A DNA stretch of 64,000 bases from Halomonas sp. BDJS001 (GCF_026104355.1 NZ_CP110535.1:3162001-3226000); one strand, 5' to 3'; counted from the stretch's first letter, positions 45,790 through 54,024 are shown. The notes: generated by a model from the sequence alone, not told the origin. Program-made: numbers and translations.

Positions 45790-46845
45790 ATGAAAGATAC
45801 TAACTGCTTCAAATACTTGCTTGGTTCCTCGGTAATGGTTGTTGGTGCGCTTGGCGCCGGGCAAACGCTGGCCGACGGCGAAATCACGTTCGTCTCTCAG
45901 GGTGGCGCGTATCAGGAGGCCCAGACGGTGGCCATTCTTGACCCGGTTGCTGAGGCGCTGGGCATCACCATTCGTCAGGAGAGTGCCCCCGACGCCTGGC
46001 CGATGATCAAGACACAAGGCACCACCGGCCAGGCGGTATGGGACGTGGTCGACACCCCACCATTGAACTGTGTGCGGGGCGGCAATCAAGGGCTGATTGC
46101 GGAACTCGACTTCAGCCAGATTCCTAACGCCGAGTCGATGCCCGAGGAGTATAAGACGCCCTACTCGGTTGCCTACGAGTTCTACTCCAGCGTACTGGCC
46201 TACAATCCAGAGGCCTTCGATGGCAATCCGCCGCAAAGCTGGGAGGACTTCTGGAATGTGGAGGAGTATCCCGGTAACCGTGCTCTGCGCAACCACCCGC
46301 TGGGAACGCTTGAAGCCGCCTTGATGGCTGATGGTGTTGCACGAGAAGAGCTCTATCCGCTGGATGTTGACCGGGCCTTCGCCAAGCTCGAGGAGATCAA
46401 ACCGCATATCACCACCTGGTGGACCTCCGGCGGGCAGTCGGCGCAGCTCCTCTACGATGGCGAAGTGGATATGTTGATGATGTGGAATGGCCGAGTTAGC
46501 GCCATCATCAATGAAGGCGCTGATGCTGACTTCACCTATAACGATGGGGTCTTGCAGAACACGCACCTGTGCATTATCGAAGGCGCGCCCAATCAGGAGA
46601 CCGCCGCCGAGTTCATCAACGCAGCTATCGACCCTGAGTATCAGGCCAACCTGCCTCTGCATATCGACTACGGCCCCGGTAACCCGGCCGCCTTCGACAC
46701 GGGTAAGATTCCTGATGAGCGTGCCAGGGAGTTGCCAAGTTTTCCTGAAAATGCCGAGCGTCAGGTGTTGATGTCATACGAGTGGTGGGCTTCTTCGGCA
46801 GGTGAACAGGCGGAACGTCGTTGGCTGGAGTTTATGCAGCGATAA
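45790..46845 (+). CDS. ABC transporter periplasmic substrate-binding protein (PotD-like)
   Basis: A 351-residue periplasmic protein of the polyamine-type family (PotD/PotF, extracellular solute-binding protein 1). It has a signal peptide (MKDTNCFKYLLGSSVMVVGALG, probable cleavage after A-D near residue 29), then GEITFVSQGGAYQEAQTVAIL. WPMIKTQGTTGQAVWDVVD and SYEWWASSAGEQAERRWLEFMQR are typical of the family. The start is ATG 45790, preceded by GGAGGT at seven bases. It delivers the substrate to the two permeases that follow. Confidence 0.9.
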   Translation: MKDTNCFKYLLGSSVMVVGALGAGQTLADGEITFVSQGGAYQEAQTVAILDPVAEALGITIRQESAPDAWPMIKTQGTTGQAVWDVVDTPPLNCVRGGNQGLIAELDFSQIPNAESMPEEYKTPYSVAYEFYSSVLAYNPEAFDGNPPQSWEDFWNVEEYPGNRALRNHPLGTLEAALMADGVAREELYPLDVDRAFAKLEEIKPHITTWWTSGGQSAQLLYDGEVDMLMMWNGRVSAIINEGADADFTYNDGVLQNTHLCIIEGAPNQETAAEFINAAIDPEYQANLPLHIDYGPGNPAAFDTGKIPDERARELPSFPENAERQVLMSYEWWASSAGEQAERRWLEFMQR

Positions 46846-46914
46846 GCGCGTCGTTGCCGTAGCACTCCTGCGAGTTGCGGTAACGCTTGTCGACTTCCCG
46901 ATAGGAGACATCCT

Positions 46915-47814
46915 TTGAAAGCGACCGCCATCAACAATAATTACCCTCACGTTCGTCACCGGGATGCGTCACTGGGCTATCGGCGGCGCGAGCATGCGCT
47001 CATGCTGCTCCTGATGTCACCTGCCGTACTGGTGGTTTTCGTGCTGCTCCTCATCCCCCTTGGCTGGTTGATTGGTCAATCGTTCTATGCCAATGGTTTT
47101 TCGCTGGAGCATTATCAGCGAATCTTCACGGAAGGTATCTACTGGAATACGTTCTGGGTCACGTTTCGCATCAGCTTTATCGTGACGCTGCTGGCGCTGC
47201 TGATGGGTTACCCCATTGCCTACGCCGCCTCGATATTGCCACGGCGCTGGTCGATGCTGATATTGGCGCTGGTGATTCTGCCATTCTGGACCAGTGTTCT
47301 GGTGAGGGCCTATGCCTGGCTGATTCTGCTGCAACGCTCAGGCGTGGTGAATGAATCCCTGTTGGGCGTAGGCCTTATCGATGCGCCGCTGGCGCTGGTG
47401 CATAACGAGCTGGGCACGATCATCGCCACCGTGCATATCCTGCTGCCCTTCATGGTTTTGCCGCTTTACGCCACTATGCAGAAAATTCCCGGCGATCTAA
47501 TACAGGCTGGCGCGAGCCTTGGAGGCACGCCTCTGCACGTTTTCATGCGGGTGTTCTTCCCTCTTTCGCTTAGTGGCGTGTTGGCGGGTATGACACTGGT
47601 GTTCGTGCTATGCCTCGGCTTCTATATCACCCCCGAACTAGTAGGCGGGGGGCGCACGGTCATGGCTTCGATGCTGGTCAGCCGCAACATCCAGCTGTAT
47701 AGCGATTGGGGCGCCGCCAGCGCGGTTAGTGTCGTGCTGCTGATCTGCGTGCTGGTTATTTTCTATGTGGTGAGCCGCCTCGTTCCCCTTGAGAAGATAC
47801 TGGGTGCAAAATGA
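46915..47814 (+). CDS. ABC transporter permease 1 (PotB-like)
   Basis: A 299-residue inner-membrane permease with about six helices and the EAA-loop IPGDLIQAGASLGGTPLHVFMRVFFPLSLSG near residues 188-218. The likely start is TTG 46915, because AGGAG at 46903-46907 lies seven bases upstream and no ATG is better placed. The next permease ATG overlaps its stop (ATGA at 47811-47814). It forms the heterodimeric channel with the product of 47811. Confidence 0.88.
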   Translation: MKATAINNNYPHVRHRDASLGYRRREHALMLLLMSPAVLVVFVLLLIPLGWLIGQSFYANGFSLEHYQRIFTEGIYWNTFWVTFRISFIVTLLALLMGYPIAYAASILPRRWSMLILALVILPFWTSVLVRAYAWLILLQRSGVVNESLLGVGLIDAPLALVHNELGTIIATVHILLPFMVLPLYATMQKIPGDLIQAGASLGGTPLHVFMRVFFPLSLSGVLAGMTLVFVLCLGFYITPELVGGGRTVMASMLVSRNIQLYSDWGAASAVSVVLLICVLVIFYVVSRLVPLEKILGAK

Positions 47815-48599
47815 ACAAACTATCCTTGAGTCGAATAAGTTTTATTGGCTATGTGGTCGTGGTGCTGATCTTCTTGATCCTGCCACTGCTAATCGTTGTG
47901 CCCATGTCGTTCTCGGACAGCCGTTTCCTCTCCTTTCCGCCCAGCAGTTTCTCATTTCGCTGGTACGATACCTTCTTCAATAATCCGGGATGGATGTCTG
48001 CAGCGAAGACAAGTCTGATCGTGGCGTTTTCCACGGCATTGATTGCCACACCGATTGGCGTGGCAGCCGCCTATGCCATCAATAGCTCAACTCACTGGCT
48101 GATGCGTTATCTGAAGCTCGTGCTTCTGCTGCCATTGATCGTGCCGATCATCATTGTTGCCACTGGCGTGTTCTTCATTTACGCCCTGTCGGGGATGCTC
48201 TATACCATTCCAGGCTTGATCATGGCGGATGTGATGCTGGCGCTGCCCTATGTAATTACTGCGGTAACCGCAGGCCTGCACGGTTTTGATCAGACCCAGG
48301 AGATGGTGGCCAGAAGCCTGGGCATGAATCGTTTCCGTAGCTTCATGAGCGTCACCCTGCCGCAGATCATGCCGAGTGTGGTAACCGGGGCGATCTTTGC
48401 GTTCATTCAGGCGCTGGACGAAACCATGGTGGCGCTATTTATTTCGGGTGGTCAAAACCAGCCTTTGACCGTTCGCATGTTCACTGCGCTGCGCGACGAG
48501 ATCGACCCAACCATCGCCGCTATCAGCACCTTATTAACGGCCGCTTCCTTCGCGCTGGTATTATTACTGGTGCTGGCTCGCAAGCAGTCACCGGCGTAA
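47811..48599 (+). CDS. ABC transporter permease 2 (PotC-like)
   Basis: A 262-residue permease with six helices and the EAA-loop EMVARSLGMNRFRSFMSVTLPQIMPSVVTG (about 164-193). Translationally coupled to permease 1 by a four-base overlap. It is the last gene of the module; its stop lies only 33 bases before the right 19-bp repeat. Together the ATPase, SBP and two permeases make a complete importer. Confidence 0.88.
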   Translation: MNKLSLSRISFIGYVVVVLIFLILPLLIVVPMSFSDSRFLSFPPSSFSFRWYDTFFNNPGWMSAAKTSLIVAFSTALIATPIGVAAAYAINSSTHWLMRYLKLVLLLPLIVPIIIVATGVFFIYALSGMLYTIPGLIMADVMLALPYVITAVTAGLHGFDQTQEMVARSLGMNRFRSFMSVTLPQIMPSVVTGAIFAFIQALDETMVALFISGGQNQPLTVRMFTALRDEIDPTIAAISTLLTAASFALVLLLVLARKQSPA

Positions 48600-48631
48600 A
48601 AACGTCATCCTGTTCGTGGTTACCGCTGATT

Positions 48632-48650
48632 AGCAATTATGTACAAGCAT
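48632..48650. repeat. Right copy of the 19-bp direct repeat
   Basis: AGCAATTATGTACAAGCAT, identical to 41394-41412. The two copies lie 7.2 kb apart and enclose only the LysR, ABC, HAD and FAD genes. The right copy sits in the promoter region of the AraC gene (54 bases before its ATG), so it may have been an original promoter or operator element duplicated when the module inserted. No transposase is present, so this is a footprint, not a complete element. Confidence 0.75.
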
Positions 48651-48703
48651 TAAGAGGCAGGGCTGCATAAGCTAGACGGTGTGACTAATCAGGAGGGGGC
48701 GGC

Positions 48704-49534
48704 ATGAGTAACGCAAGCCGATTTCAATTCATCAAGAGCCAGCACGTGCCAACGCTAACGGTGCTTCACGCAGCGATTGAGGATTTCAGCTACGACCGCC
48801 ACGCCCACGAGGAGTATGCCTTCGGTGTAACGCTGGCGGGGCGCCAGGATTTCTTCAGCAGCGGGCAGTTTCACCGCAGCCCACCGGGCAACGTTATTCT
48901 GTTCAATCCGGAGGAAGTTCACGACGGCCAACCGGGCGGGGAGCACACGCTGGATTACCTGATGGTGTATGCCCACCCTGAACAGGTTAACGCTCTGTTT
49001 GCTAACGCACTGGGGCACGAGCACACGGCTGACTTTCGCTCAAAGAACACCCTTGTTCAGGACATTTGGCTACGCAATGCCATTCTGGAATTGGCGCGCT
49101 TAGTTACCTCTCACTCTGGTAGCTGTATCGACCAGGAGAACGCGCTTTATCAGGTAATCGAGCGAACCGTGCAGCTTGGCGGCATGACCCAGCCAAGCCA
49201 CGGGACTAACCGCCCCGATGCGCTGCTGGGCCTGGCGAAAGAGTACGTTCATGCACACCTGGACGCCGATATCTCCCTTGATGACATCAGCCAGGCAGCA
49301 CACCTATCCAAGTACCATTTCTTGCGTCTGTTCCGTCAACATTACGGCATCACACCCCACCAATATGTGATTAATTGCCGGATTAACGCGGCCCGTTCGG
49401 CGCTAGACCTGGGCGCTTCCCTAACGGAGGTCGCTTTGCGCTATGGCTTTGCCGACCTCAGCCATTTCAATCGCCGCTTTAAGCGCATTTATGGCATGAC
49501 GCCCTATCAGTACCAGCGTGATATCGCACGCTAA
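48704..49534 (+). CDS. AraC-family regulator with cupin sensor domain
   Basis: A 276-residue AraC-type activator. The N-terminal cupin (YDRHAHEEYAFGVTLAG near 27-43; HRSPPGNVILFNPEEVHDG near 56-74) senses a small molecule. The C-terminal double HTH shows DISLDDISQAAHLSKYHFLRLFRQHYGITPHQYVINCRI and EVALRYGFADLSHFNRRFKRIYGMTPYQYQ. The start is ATG 48704, with AGGAGGGGG just upstream. A LysE-type exporter gene follows 29 bases later, so it probably regulates that exporter. The inducer is unknown, possibly an amino acid. Confidence 0.9.
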   Translation: MSNASRFQFIKSQHVPTLTVLHAAIEDFSYDRHAHEEYAFGVTLAGRQDFFSSGQFHRSPPGNVILFNPEEVHDGQPGGEHTLDYLMVYAHPEQVNALFANALGHEHTADFRSKNTLVQDIWLRNAILELARLVTSHSGSCIDQENALYQVIERTVQLGGMTQPSHGTNRPDALLGLAKEYVHAHLDADISLDDISQAAHLSKYHFLRLFRQHYGITPHQYVINCRINAARSALDLGASLTEVALRYGFADLSHFNRRFKRIYGMTPYQYQRDIAR

Positions 49535-49563
49535 CACCTAAATACCACCATAGAGGTTTAACC

Positions 49564-50178
49564 ATGTTAGGAATTGTCGCCTATGCCCTAGGCGCGATGT
49601 ATTCACCTGGGCCTGTGAATCTGCTTGGCTTGAATATTGGCATCAATGGGCAAGCCAGGCAGTCGGTTGGGTTTTGCCTTGGGGTAGGCACTGCGATGCT
49701 GGCGTACTTACTAGTATTGGGTTGGGCGGGTGCGGCATGGATCGATGATGAAGCACTCATCGTAGTGAGCGCCTTGGGATGCGGCTATATTGTTTATCTC
49801 GCGAGCAAGATTGCCCGTTCAAGTGTTGATATAAGCGAGCCTGACAACGCCCCACGGCTGGTCAATTATCGTGATGGGCTGGTCATGCAATTGCTTAACC
49901 CCAAAGCCATTGTGGCCACCCTGCCCATTACCACACTGCAGTTTCCTGCGGCGGGTATTGAGGGGATTAGCTTAGTGGTTTGGGCGTTAGGGCTGGCGAT
50001 GTTGGCCGCTGGCGCGCCTGGCAGTTATATCGTGATCGGCAGTTTAGTGGGCCAGCGTATTGGAAACGCCAACATCGTTAAGCGCTTCAATTGGGTGATG
50101 GCAGGGTTGCTGATAGCCGTGGCGTTATCGATTGGCTATGAGCATGTGTGGGTGCCGCTCACATCTATGGCTCTCTAA
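49564..50178 (+). CDS. LysE/RhtB-family amino-acid exporter
   Basis: A 204-residue inner-membrane exporter with about six helices (ALGAMYSPGPVNLLGLNIGING at the start; RDGLVMQLLNPKAIVATLPITTLQF near 104-124; both are LysE-family landmarks). It is co-directional with the AraC gene, likely co-transcribed, and converges on the VOC gene at 50192. Substrate is probably an amino acid or amine, as for the family. A second LysE-type gene lies at 52346, not closely similar. Confidence 0.87.
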   Translation: MLGIVAYALGAMYSPGPVNLLGLNIGINGQARQSVGFCLGVGTAMLAYLLVLGWAGAAWIDDEALIVVSALGCGYIVYLASKIARSSVDISEPDNAPRLVNYRDGLVMQLLNPKAIVATLPITTLQFPAAGIEGISLVVWALGLAMLAAGAPGSYIVIGSLVGQRIGNANIVKRFNWVMAGLLIAVALSIGYEHVWVPLTSMAL

Positions 50179-50191
50179 CTTGACTGTTTGA

Positions 50192-50551
50192 TTAGGGGCG
50201 CAACTCCGACCAGACCGCAAACTCGTTGCCACTGGGCTCCTGAAAGTGAAAACGGCAGCCGCCGGGAAACTCAAAAATGGGCCGAATGATTTCGCCTCCG
50301 CTCTTCTCAACTTTGTTAAGCGTTGCGTCAATGTCAGTGCTATAGAAAACCAGCAGTGCGCCACCGTTTGAGGTTTGGTTACAGGCATCCGCTTGGTAGA
50401 AGCCGCCATCTAGCCCTTGGTTTGAAAACGCGGTGTATTCAGGGCCGTAATCGACAAACTCCCAACCAAACGCCGCTGAGAAAAACGCTTTTGTTGCAGC
50501 TAAATCTTTCGCGGCGAACTCGACGTAGTTGAGCTTTTCATGCTGGTTCAT
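50192..50551 (-). CDS. VOC-family protein, copy B
   Basis: A 119-residue VOC-fold protein, end-to-end alignable with copy A at 40590. It starts MNQHEKLNYVEFAAKDLAATKAFFSAAFGWEFVDYG and ends NEFAVWSELRP; the SGGEIIRPIFEFPGGCRFHFQEP region matches as well. It is followed upstream by the intact small membrane-anchored gene at 50594. The two blocks (about 40.6-41.3 and 50.2-50.9 kb) lie in the same orientation and flank the 41-49 kb genes. Enzymatic role unknown. Confidence 0.87.
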   Translation of the reverse strand: MNQHEKLNYVEFAAKDLAATKAFFSAAFGWEFVDYGPEYTAFSNQGLDGGFYQADACNQTSNGGALLVFYSTDIDATLNKVEKSGGEIIRPIFEFPGGCRFHFQEPSGNEFAVWSELRP

Positions 50552-50593
50552 AGCCTGCTCCTTAGTTGTTTTTTCAGACGACAGAGGCGTTAT

Positions 50594-50914
50594 CTATTGG
50601 CCGAAGCCGATGCCTAAGCGCAGAGCTTGCAGCCCGTCGAATTCGACACTTACCTCGTCAGAGAATAAGGGATGACCCTTTACTATTAAATCCAGCGTCG
50701 CCTGAGAGCCGCGATAAGTGACGGTTACTTCTAGGTTCGCGATCGTGTTAATAGGCGCCAGCACCCCATACTCAATGTTATCCACGCTGACGGCAGAGAG
50801 GCCGCGGTCATCCAGCTGCTGCTGAACTTCCCGTTCAACCACAACGCCGTAATAGAAGTAGATACCTGCATAGCCAAGCGCTACCAATACCACCAGTGAA
50901 AAGAGCTTTCCCAT
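50594..50914 (-). CDS. Small membrane-anchored protein of unknown function
   Basis: A 106-residue protein with one N-terminal hydrophobic helix (MGKLFSLVVLVALGYAGIYFYY) and an extracytoplasmic beta-rich domain (ATLDLIVKGHPLFSDEVSVEFDG). It has no family signature I recognise; it could be a lipoprotein-like or periplasmic factor, but no lipobox is visible. It lies upstream of VOC copy B on the same strand. Its own duplicate at 40992-41340 is decayed. Confidence 0.72.
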   Translation of the reverse strand: MGKLFSLVVLVALGYAGIYFYYGVVVEREVQQQLDDRGLSAVSVDNIEYGVLAPINTIANLEVTVTYRGSQATLDLIVKGHPLFSDEVSVEFDGLQALRLGIGFGQ

Positions 50915-50938
50915 TATTTCTCTCTGTTTTATAGAACC

Positions 50939-51091
50939 TTAGGTCACTAGCGCAATTCCCTGGCTGTGAGCGACCTGATCTATTGCCACATCATTGGTTC
51001 TCGACCCAAACAGCGTCACATCGGCATCTAAGCCAAACACTTCTTGAATCGAGCTCTTAACGACATTGACCTCATTCTCTGTCAGCCGCAT
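50939..51091 (-). pseudogene. Truncated MNT-type nucleotidyltransferase remnant
   Basis: A 50-codon frame from ATG 51091 to TAA 50939-50941, MRLTENEVNVVKSSIQEVFG followed by DADVTLFGSRTNDVA. It matches the N-terminus of the two MNT genes at 7873 and 8221 up to the FGSR motif, then runs into unrelated sequence before any catalytic Asp. It is a third, severely truncated member of that family in this window. Short, but the motif alignment is clear. Confidence 0.55.
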
Positions 51092-51169
51092 CGCTGTGTA
51101 CCTGATATATATCTAATGATTGAGTATAGCAACTATGACGTGATGGCTCGCGCTATCAGAATGCTGACG

Positions 51170-51290
51170 ATGTTTTGCTTCCGCCCCAAGTTGAAAGCGC
51201 ACCTTCATCTCTCGAGCTTTGCCTGGAGGTTAGCGAATACTTGCTCACTCGAAATCGCAACTGCCTTACTTGTCCAGGTTTATCTAATTT
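51170..51290 (-). pseudogene. Remnant of a second ParE-type TA pair (antitoxin tail and toxin head)
   Basis: This segment aligns by eye with 51969-52068, which spans the start of the ParE-like toxin and the end of its antitoxin. Shared blocks include TTGCTTCCGC/CTGCTTCCGCC, GAAAGCGCACCTTCATCT versus GAAAGCGAACATTCATCT, and TTAGCGAATACTTGCTCACT versus TTAGCGAACACTTGCTCACT. No long frame remains. It is either a tandem duplicate that has decayed or a relic of a related acquisition. Confidence 0.6.
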
Positions 51291-51298
51291 ACAGGCTT

Positions 51299-51535
51299 TT
51301 ATAGCCCTTTTTGCGCCCTAGCAATGGCAGCGGCAATAGCTGATTTGGATTGTGGGCTGTTTTTCCAACAAGTTGTTTGCAGCATGTCGGCCACCCTATC
51401 GGCTATCTCATCGACCTCGCGGGCAGCAAGCGTGCTGAATGAATCGATACCTATCTCTTCAAAACGCTTTATAACGGTGGGGCCAACGCCCTTCACGCTC
51501 AAAAGCGCGCCTCGTTCTGCATCCGAAAAGGCCAC
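51299..51535 (-). CDS. Small helix-hairpin-helix protein
   Basis: A 78-residue protein with an HhH motif (GALLSVKGVGPTVIKRFEEIGIDSFSTLA), the G-V-G-P hairpin that contacts DNA backbones, and a basic C-terminal tail. It starts at GTG 51535, which has GAGGT eight bases upstream; no ATG is available. Related short HhH proteins occur widely but their function is not established; DNA binding is plausible. It is flanked by TA debris on both sides. Confidence 0.75.
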   Translation of the reverse strand: MAFSDAERGALLSVKGVGPTVIKRFEEIGIDSFSTLAAREVDEIADRVADMLQTTCWKNSPQSKSAIAAAIARAQKGL

Positions 51536-51711
51536 TTGTTGCTACCTCGCTGTTTGTTAATCAGTTGCGTATTCTGCTGAGCGTTTTCTCCTAAAACCTG
51601 GGTAAGAATCCCCGCCCTTTGCAGGCCTCTCGTGGTTTATGTACCACTTAAGCGCGTTCAGAAAAGTGACGCCAAGGAACAATTTTTATTAACCTAACAT
51701 GGTGACCTAAC

Positions 51712-52002
51712 TTATAGCCGATGCTTCCAACAATGTGGCTCACGATGTAAATGCATGATAGCGAGAACAAAAATATCTTCGTTCTCAAAAGCATAAAGGA
51801 CACCGAAAGGAAAGCAGCGTACCACCGAACGGCGTATATCACCCTCTAATACGGCCCATGCTTCTGGGTGGCTATTTGCGCGTTCGATGGCTGAGTGCAC
51901 TTCTAGTGCAAAGACCCATCCTAGGCCAGGTTCAATGGCTTCATAGTATTATGTGCTTTCAGCTAGCTCTGCTTCCGCCTCTGGGTGAAAGCGAACATTC
52001 AT
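51712..52002 (-). pseudogene. ParE/RelE-type toxin interrupted by one nonsense codon
   Basis: The frame from ATG 52002 reads MNVRFHPEAEAELAEST, then TAA, then YYEAIEPGLGWVF and continues without further interruption to the natural stop at 51712: PEAWAVLEGDIRRSVVRCFPFGVLYAF and IFVLAIMHLHREPHCWKHRL are canonical ParE-family C-terminal blocks. A single nonsense codon at the family's A-x-x-Y-Y site kills the toxin. Its start overlaps the antitoxin stop (ATGA at 51999-52002), showing it was coupled. A poison neutralised by a point mutation next to an intact antitoxin. Confidence 0.82.
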
Positions 52003-52223
52003 CTTTCAAGCCTTGCGCGCAGATTAGCGAACACTTGCTCACTTGAAACGGTAGCCACCCTATCCGCCCGGATATCATCTAAACGACATTGGGCAGCATT
52101 GACCCACTGCTTGTCGATAGTGGATTCAGGAGAATTGAGGCTACGCAGCAGCGCATCAACTACTCTTGCACGCTCTTCAACGGGTAATGACTCTGCTTCA
52201 CTAACAAGCTCTTGAATGTTCAT
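51999..52223 (-). CDS. ParE-associated antitoxin (addiction-module protein)
   Basis: A 74-residue antitoxin beginning MNIQELVSEAESLPVEERARVVDALLRSLNSPE, the unstable-antitoxin type (small helical, E/L-rich, no HTH) that precedes ParE-family toxins. It overlaps the broken toxin by four bases. Now an orphan antitoxin; it may still protect against related toxins. The second TA relic at 51170-51290 shares its C-terminal coding sequence. Confidence 0.82.
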   Translation of the reverse strand: MNIQELVSEAESLPVEERARVVDALLRSLNSPESTIDKQWVNAAQCRLDDIRADRVATVSSEQVFANLRARLER

Positions 52224-52345
52224 AGCGCTACCTTATTAATGCATCAGGTTGAAGGTATATCACCTATTATCTTTTCGATATCCCAACGTCTATAGACAGC
52301 CTGGGAAGGTCACGAGCTAAAGCTGCCTCCCATGTTAAAGCTTGC

Positions 52346-52966
52346 TCACTCTTTTTTAGCAAGCAATAGCCCTACTCCTGCGCTGGCCAATAAGCCTGCG
52401 CAGCCGCGGTTGAATAAACTCCGCATGGCGGGGCGTGAAAACCAGTGGCTTAAAAAGCTGCCTGCATAGGCGTAACCGGCAATCGCTACCCATTCCAGCA
52501 GCAAAAACAGCGCACCTAGCACTATAAATTGCTGCCCTACATTGCCGCTGGGCTCCACAAACTGCGGCAGGAATGCAGTAAAAATCAGGATGGCTTTTGG
52601 ATTACCAGCGGCAAGCAGGAACTCTTGTCGCGCCAGCTCAAACAGGCTCTTGGGCTGGGTGCTTTCGCCAACACTTTCAGTGCTGTCGGCACCCCATAAT
52701 TGATACGCCAGCCATATCAGATAGAGGCCACCTACTACCTTGATGACCAGGAAAATCTTTTCAGAGGTGTAAAGCAGCGTCGCCAAACCGGTAGCAGCCA
52801 GCGTAATCATGCCAACAAAGGCTGCCAACCGCCCAATACCTGCTAGACAAGCGGCCCTAACGCCATAGCGCTTGGCATTGGTCAGTGACAGCAGATTGTT
52901 AGGCCCTGGCGCCATATTGAGAGCGAAGCAGGCCGGAATAAACAGCAGTAGCGTGGTCAGGTTCAT
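52346..52966 (-). CDS. LysE/RhtB-family translocator
   Basis: A 206-residue six-helix exporter: ALNMAPGPNNLLSLTNAKRYGVRAAC (the R-h-t-B A-P-G-P-N motif, about 15-40) and FLLAAGNPKAILIFTAFLPQF (about 112-132). Likely substrates are homoserine, threonine or related amino acids. Stands alone; no regulator adjoins it. Divergent in sequence from the LysE gene at 49564. Confidence 0.88.
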   Translation of the reverse strand: MNLTTLLLFIPACFALNMAPGPNNLLSLTNAKRYGVRAACLAGIGRLAAFVGMITLAATGLATLLYTSEKIFLVIKVVGGLYLIWLAYQLWGADSTESVGESTQPKSLFELARQEFLLAAGNPKAILIFTAFLPQFVEPSGNVGQQFIVLGALFLLLEWVAIAGYAYAGSFLSHWFSRPAMRSLFNRGCAGLLASAGVGLLLAKKE

Positions 52967-53136
52967 GAAAATCGCCTCTCTAGGCTCGCAGCAAAGTACT
53001 TCATTAGCATTAGACTATATGCCCAAGTGCTTAGATTAGCTGCTCACGAAGGCTTGGCTCAATCTTTGATACCAAACAGAGGCGATACATTTCCCAACAG
53101 CAGCGTTAATCGGTAAGTAAGGGACGTATACCCTGA

Positions 53137-54024
53137 TCAGCAAACTTGCGGCTCAACCACCTCCCGGCAAGCCCCGACGCTTTCCGCCAGTTCACTTACC
53201 AGGCCATGCACACGCTCCACAGCTTCATCAGGCGTGTTGGCATTTTCGATACAGTCAACGAGTGCAGAACCGACGACGACTGCATCGCTGAAGCGGCCGA
53301 TCATGGCCGCTTGTTCGGCTGTACGGATGCCAAAACCAACGGCGATGGGCAGTTCAGTATGTTCACGAAGCTCGGCTACTGCGCCTTCCAACCGTTCTGG
53401 GGTGGGAGCACTGCCTCCGGTGACGCCCGCCACGGAAACGTAGTAGATAAACCCGGAGGCGTTCGCCAGCACCTTGGGCAGGCGTTTGGCATCGGTGGTC
53501 GGCGTGGCCAGGCGAATAAAATCAATGCCGTGTTGCGCCGCTGGCTGGCAGAGCTCTTCGTCGTGCTCGGGCGGCAGGTCTACCACGATTAGGCCGTCTA
53601 CTCCGGCCTTGGCGGCATCGGTCAAGAAGCGCTCGACGCCGTAGCAGTAAATGGGGTTGTAGTAGCCCATCAGCACAATGGGAGTGGTGCTGTCTTCTTC
53701 ACGGAAGCGGCGCACCATTTCCAGCGTTTTGACTTGGGTCTGGCCATTATTCAAGGCGCGCAGCGCGGCTTTCTGGATGGCGGGGCCATCGGCCATCGGG
53801 TCGCTGAACGGCATGCCGAGTTCGATGATATCCACCCCCGCTTTTGGCAACCCGTGCAACAGGCGGCGGGAGGTGTCGGCATCCGGGTCGCCGGCGGTCA
53901 GGTAGCTGATCAGTGCCGGGCGGTTTTGCTGCTTGAGTGTGCTAAAGCAGTGTTCGATACGCGTGGGCTTGTGCATGGTCTGATTCACGATAGTGTTCAT
54001 CGCGTTGTCCTGGATCGCGCTCAT
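53137..54024 (-). CDS. trpA: Tryptophan synthase alpha subunit
   Basis: Cleaves indole-3-glycerol phosphate to indole and glyceraldehyde-3-phosphate in the alpha2beta2 synthase. 295 residues. Catalytic Glu lies in [22 protein letters not shown] and the second acid in [26 protein letters not shown] supplies the phosphate site. The first ATG (54024) overlaps the trpB stop by four bases, but ATG 54000 with AGGA upstream would give a start closer to the E. coli length (268) and is an alternative. Coupled to trpB. Confidence 0.95.
   Translation of the reverse strand: MSAIQDNAMNTIVNQTMHKPTRIEHCFSTLKQQNRPALISYLTAGDPDADTSRRLLHGLPKAGVDIIELGMPFSDPMADGPAIQKAALRALNNGQTQVKTLEMVRRFREEDSTTPIVLMGYYNPIYCYGVERFLTDAAKAGVDGLIVVDLPPEHDEELCQPAAQHGIDFIRLATPTTDAKRLPKVLANASGFIYYVSVAGVTGGSAPTPERLEGAVAELREHTELPIAVGFGIRTAEQAAMIGRFSDAVVVGSALVDCIENANTPDEAVERVHGLVSELAESVGACREVVEPQVC

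Noticed and set aside
51044..51304. 86-residue open frame on the + strand
   Set aside because: Lies over the MNT remnant and the TA fragment on the other strand; hydrophobic shadow without ribosome site.
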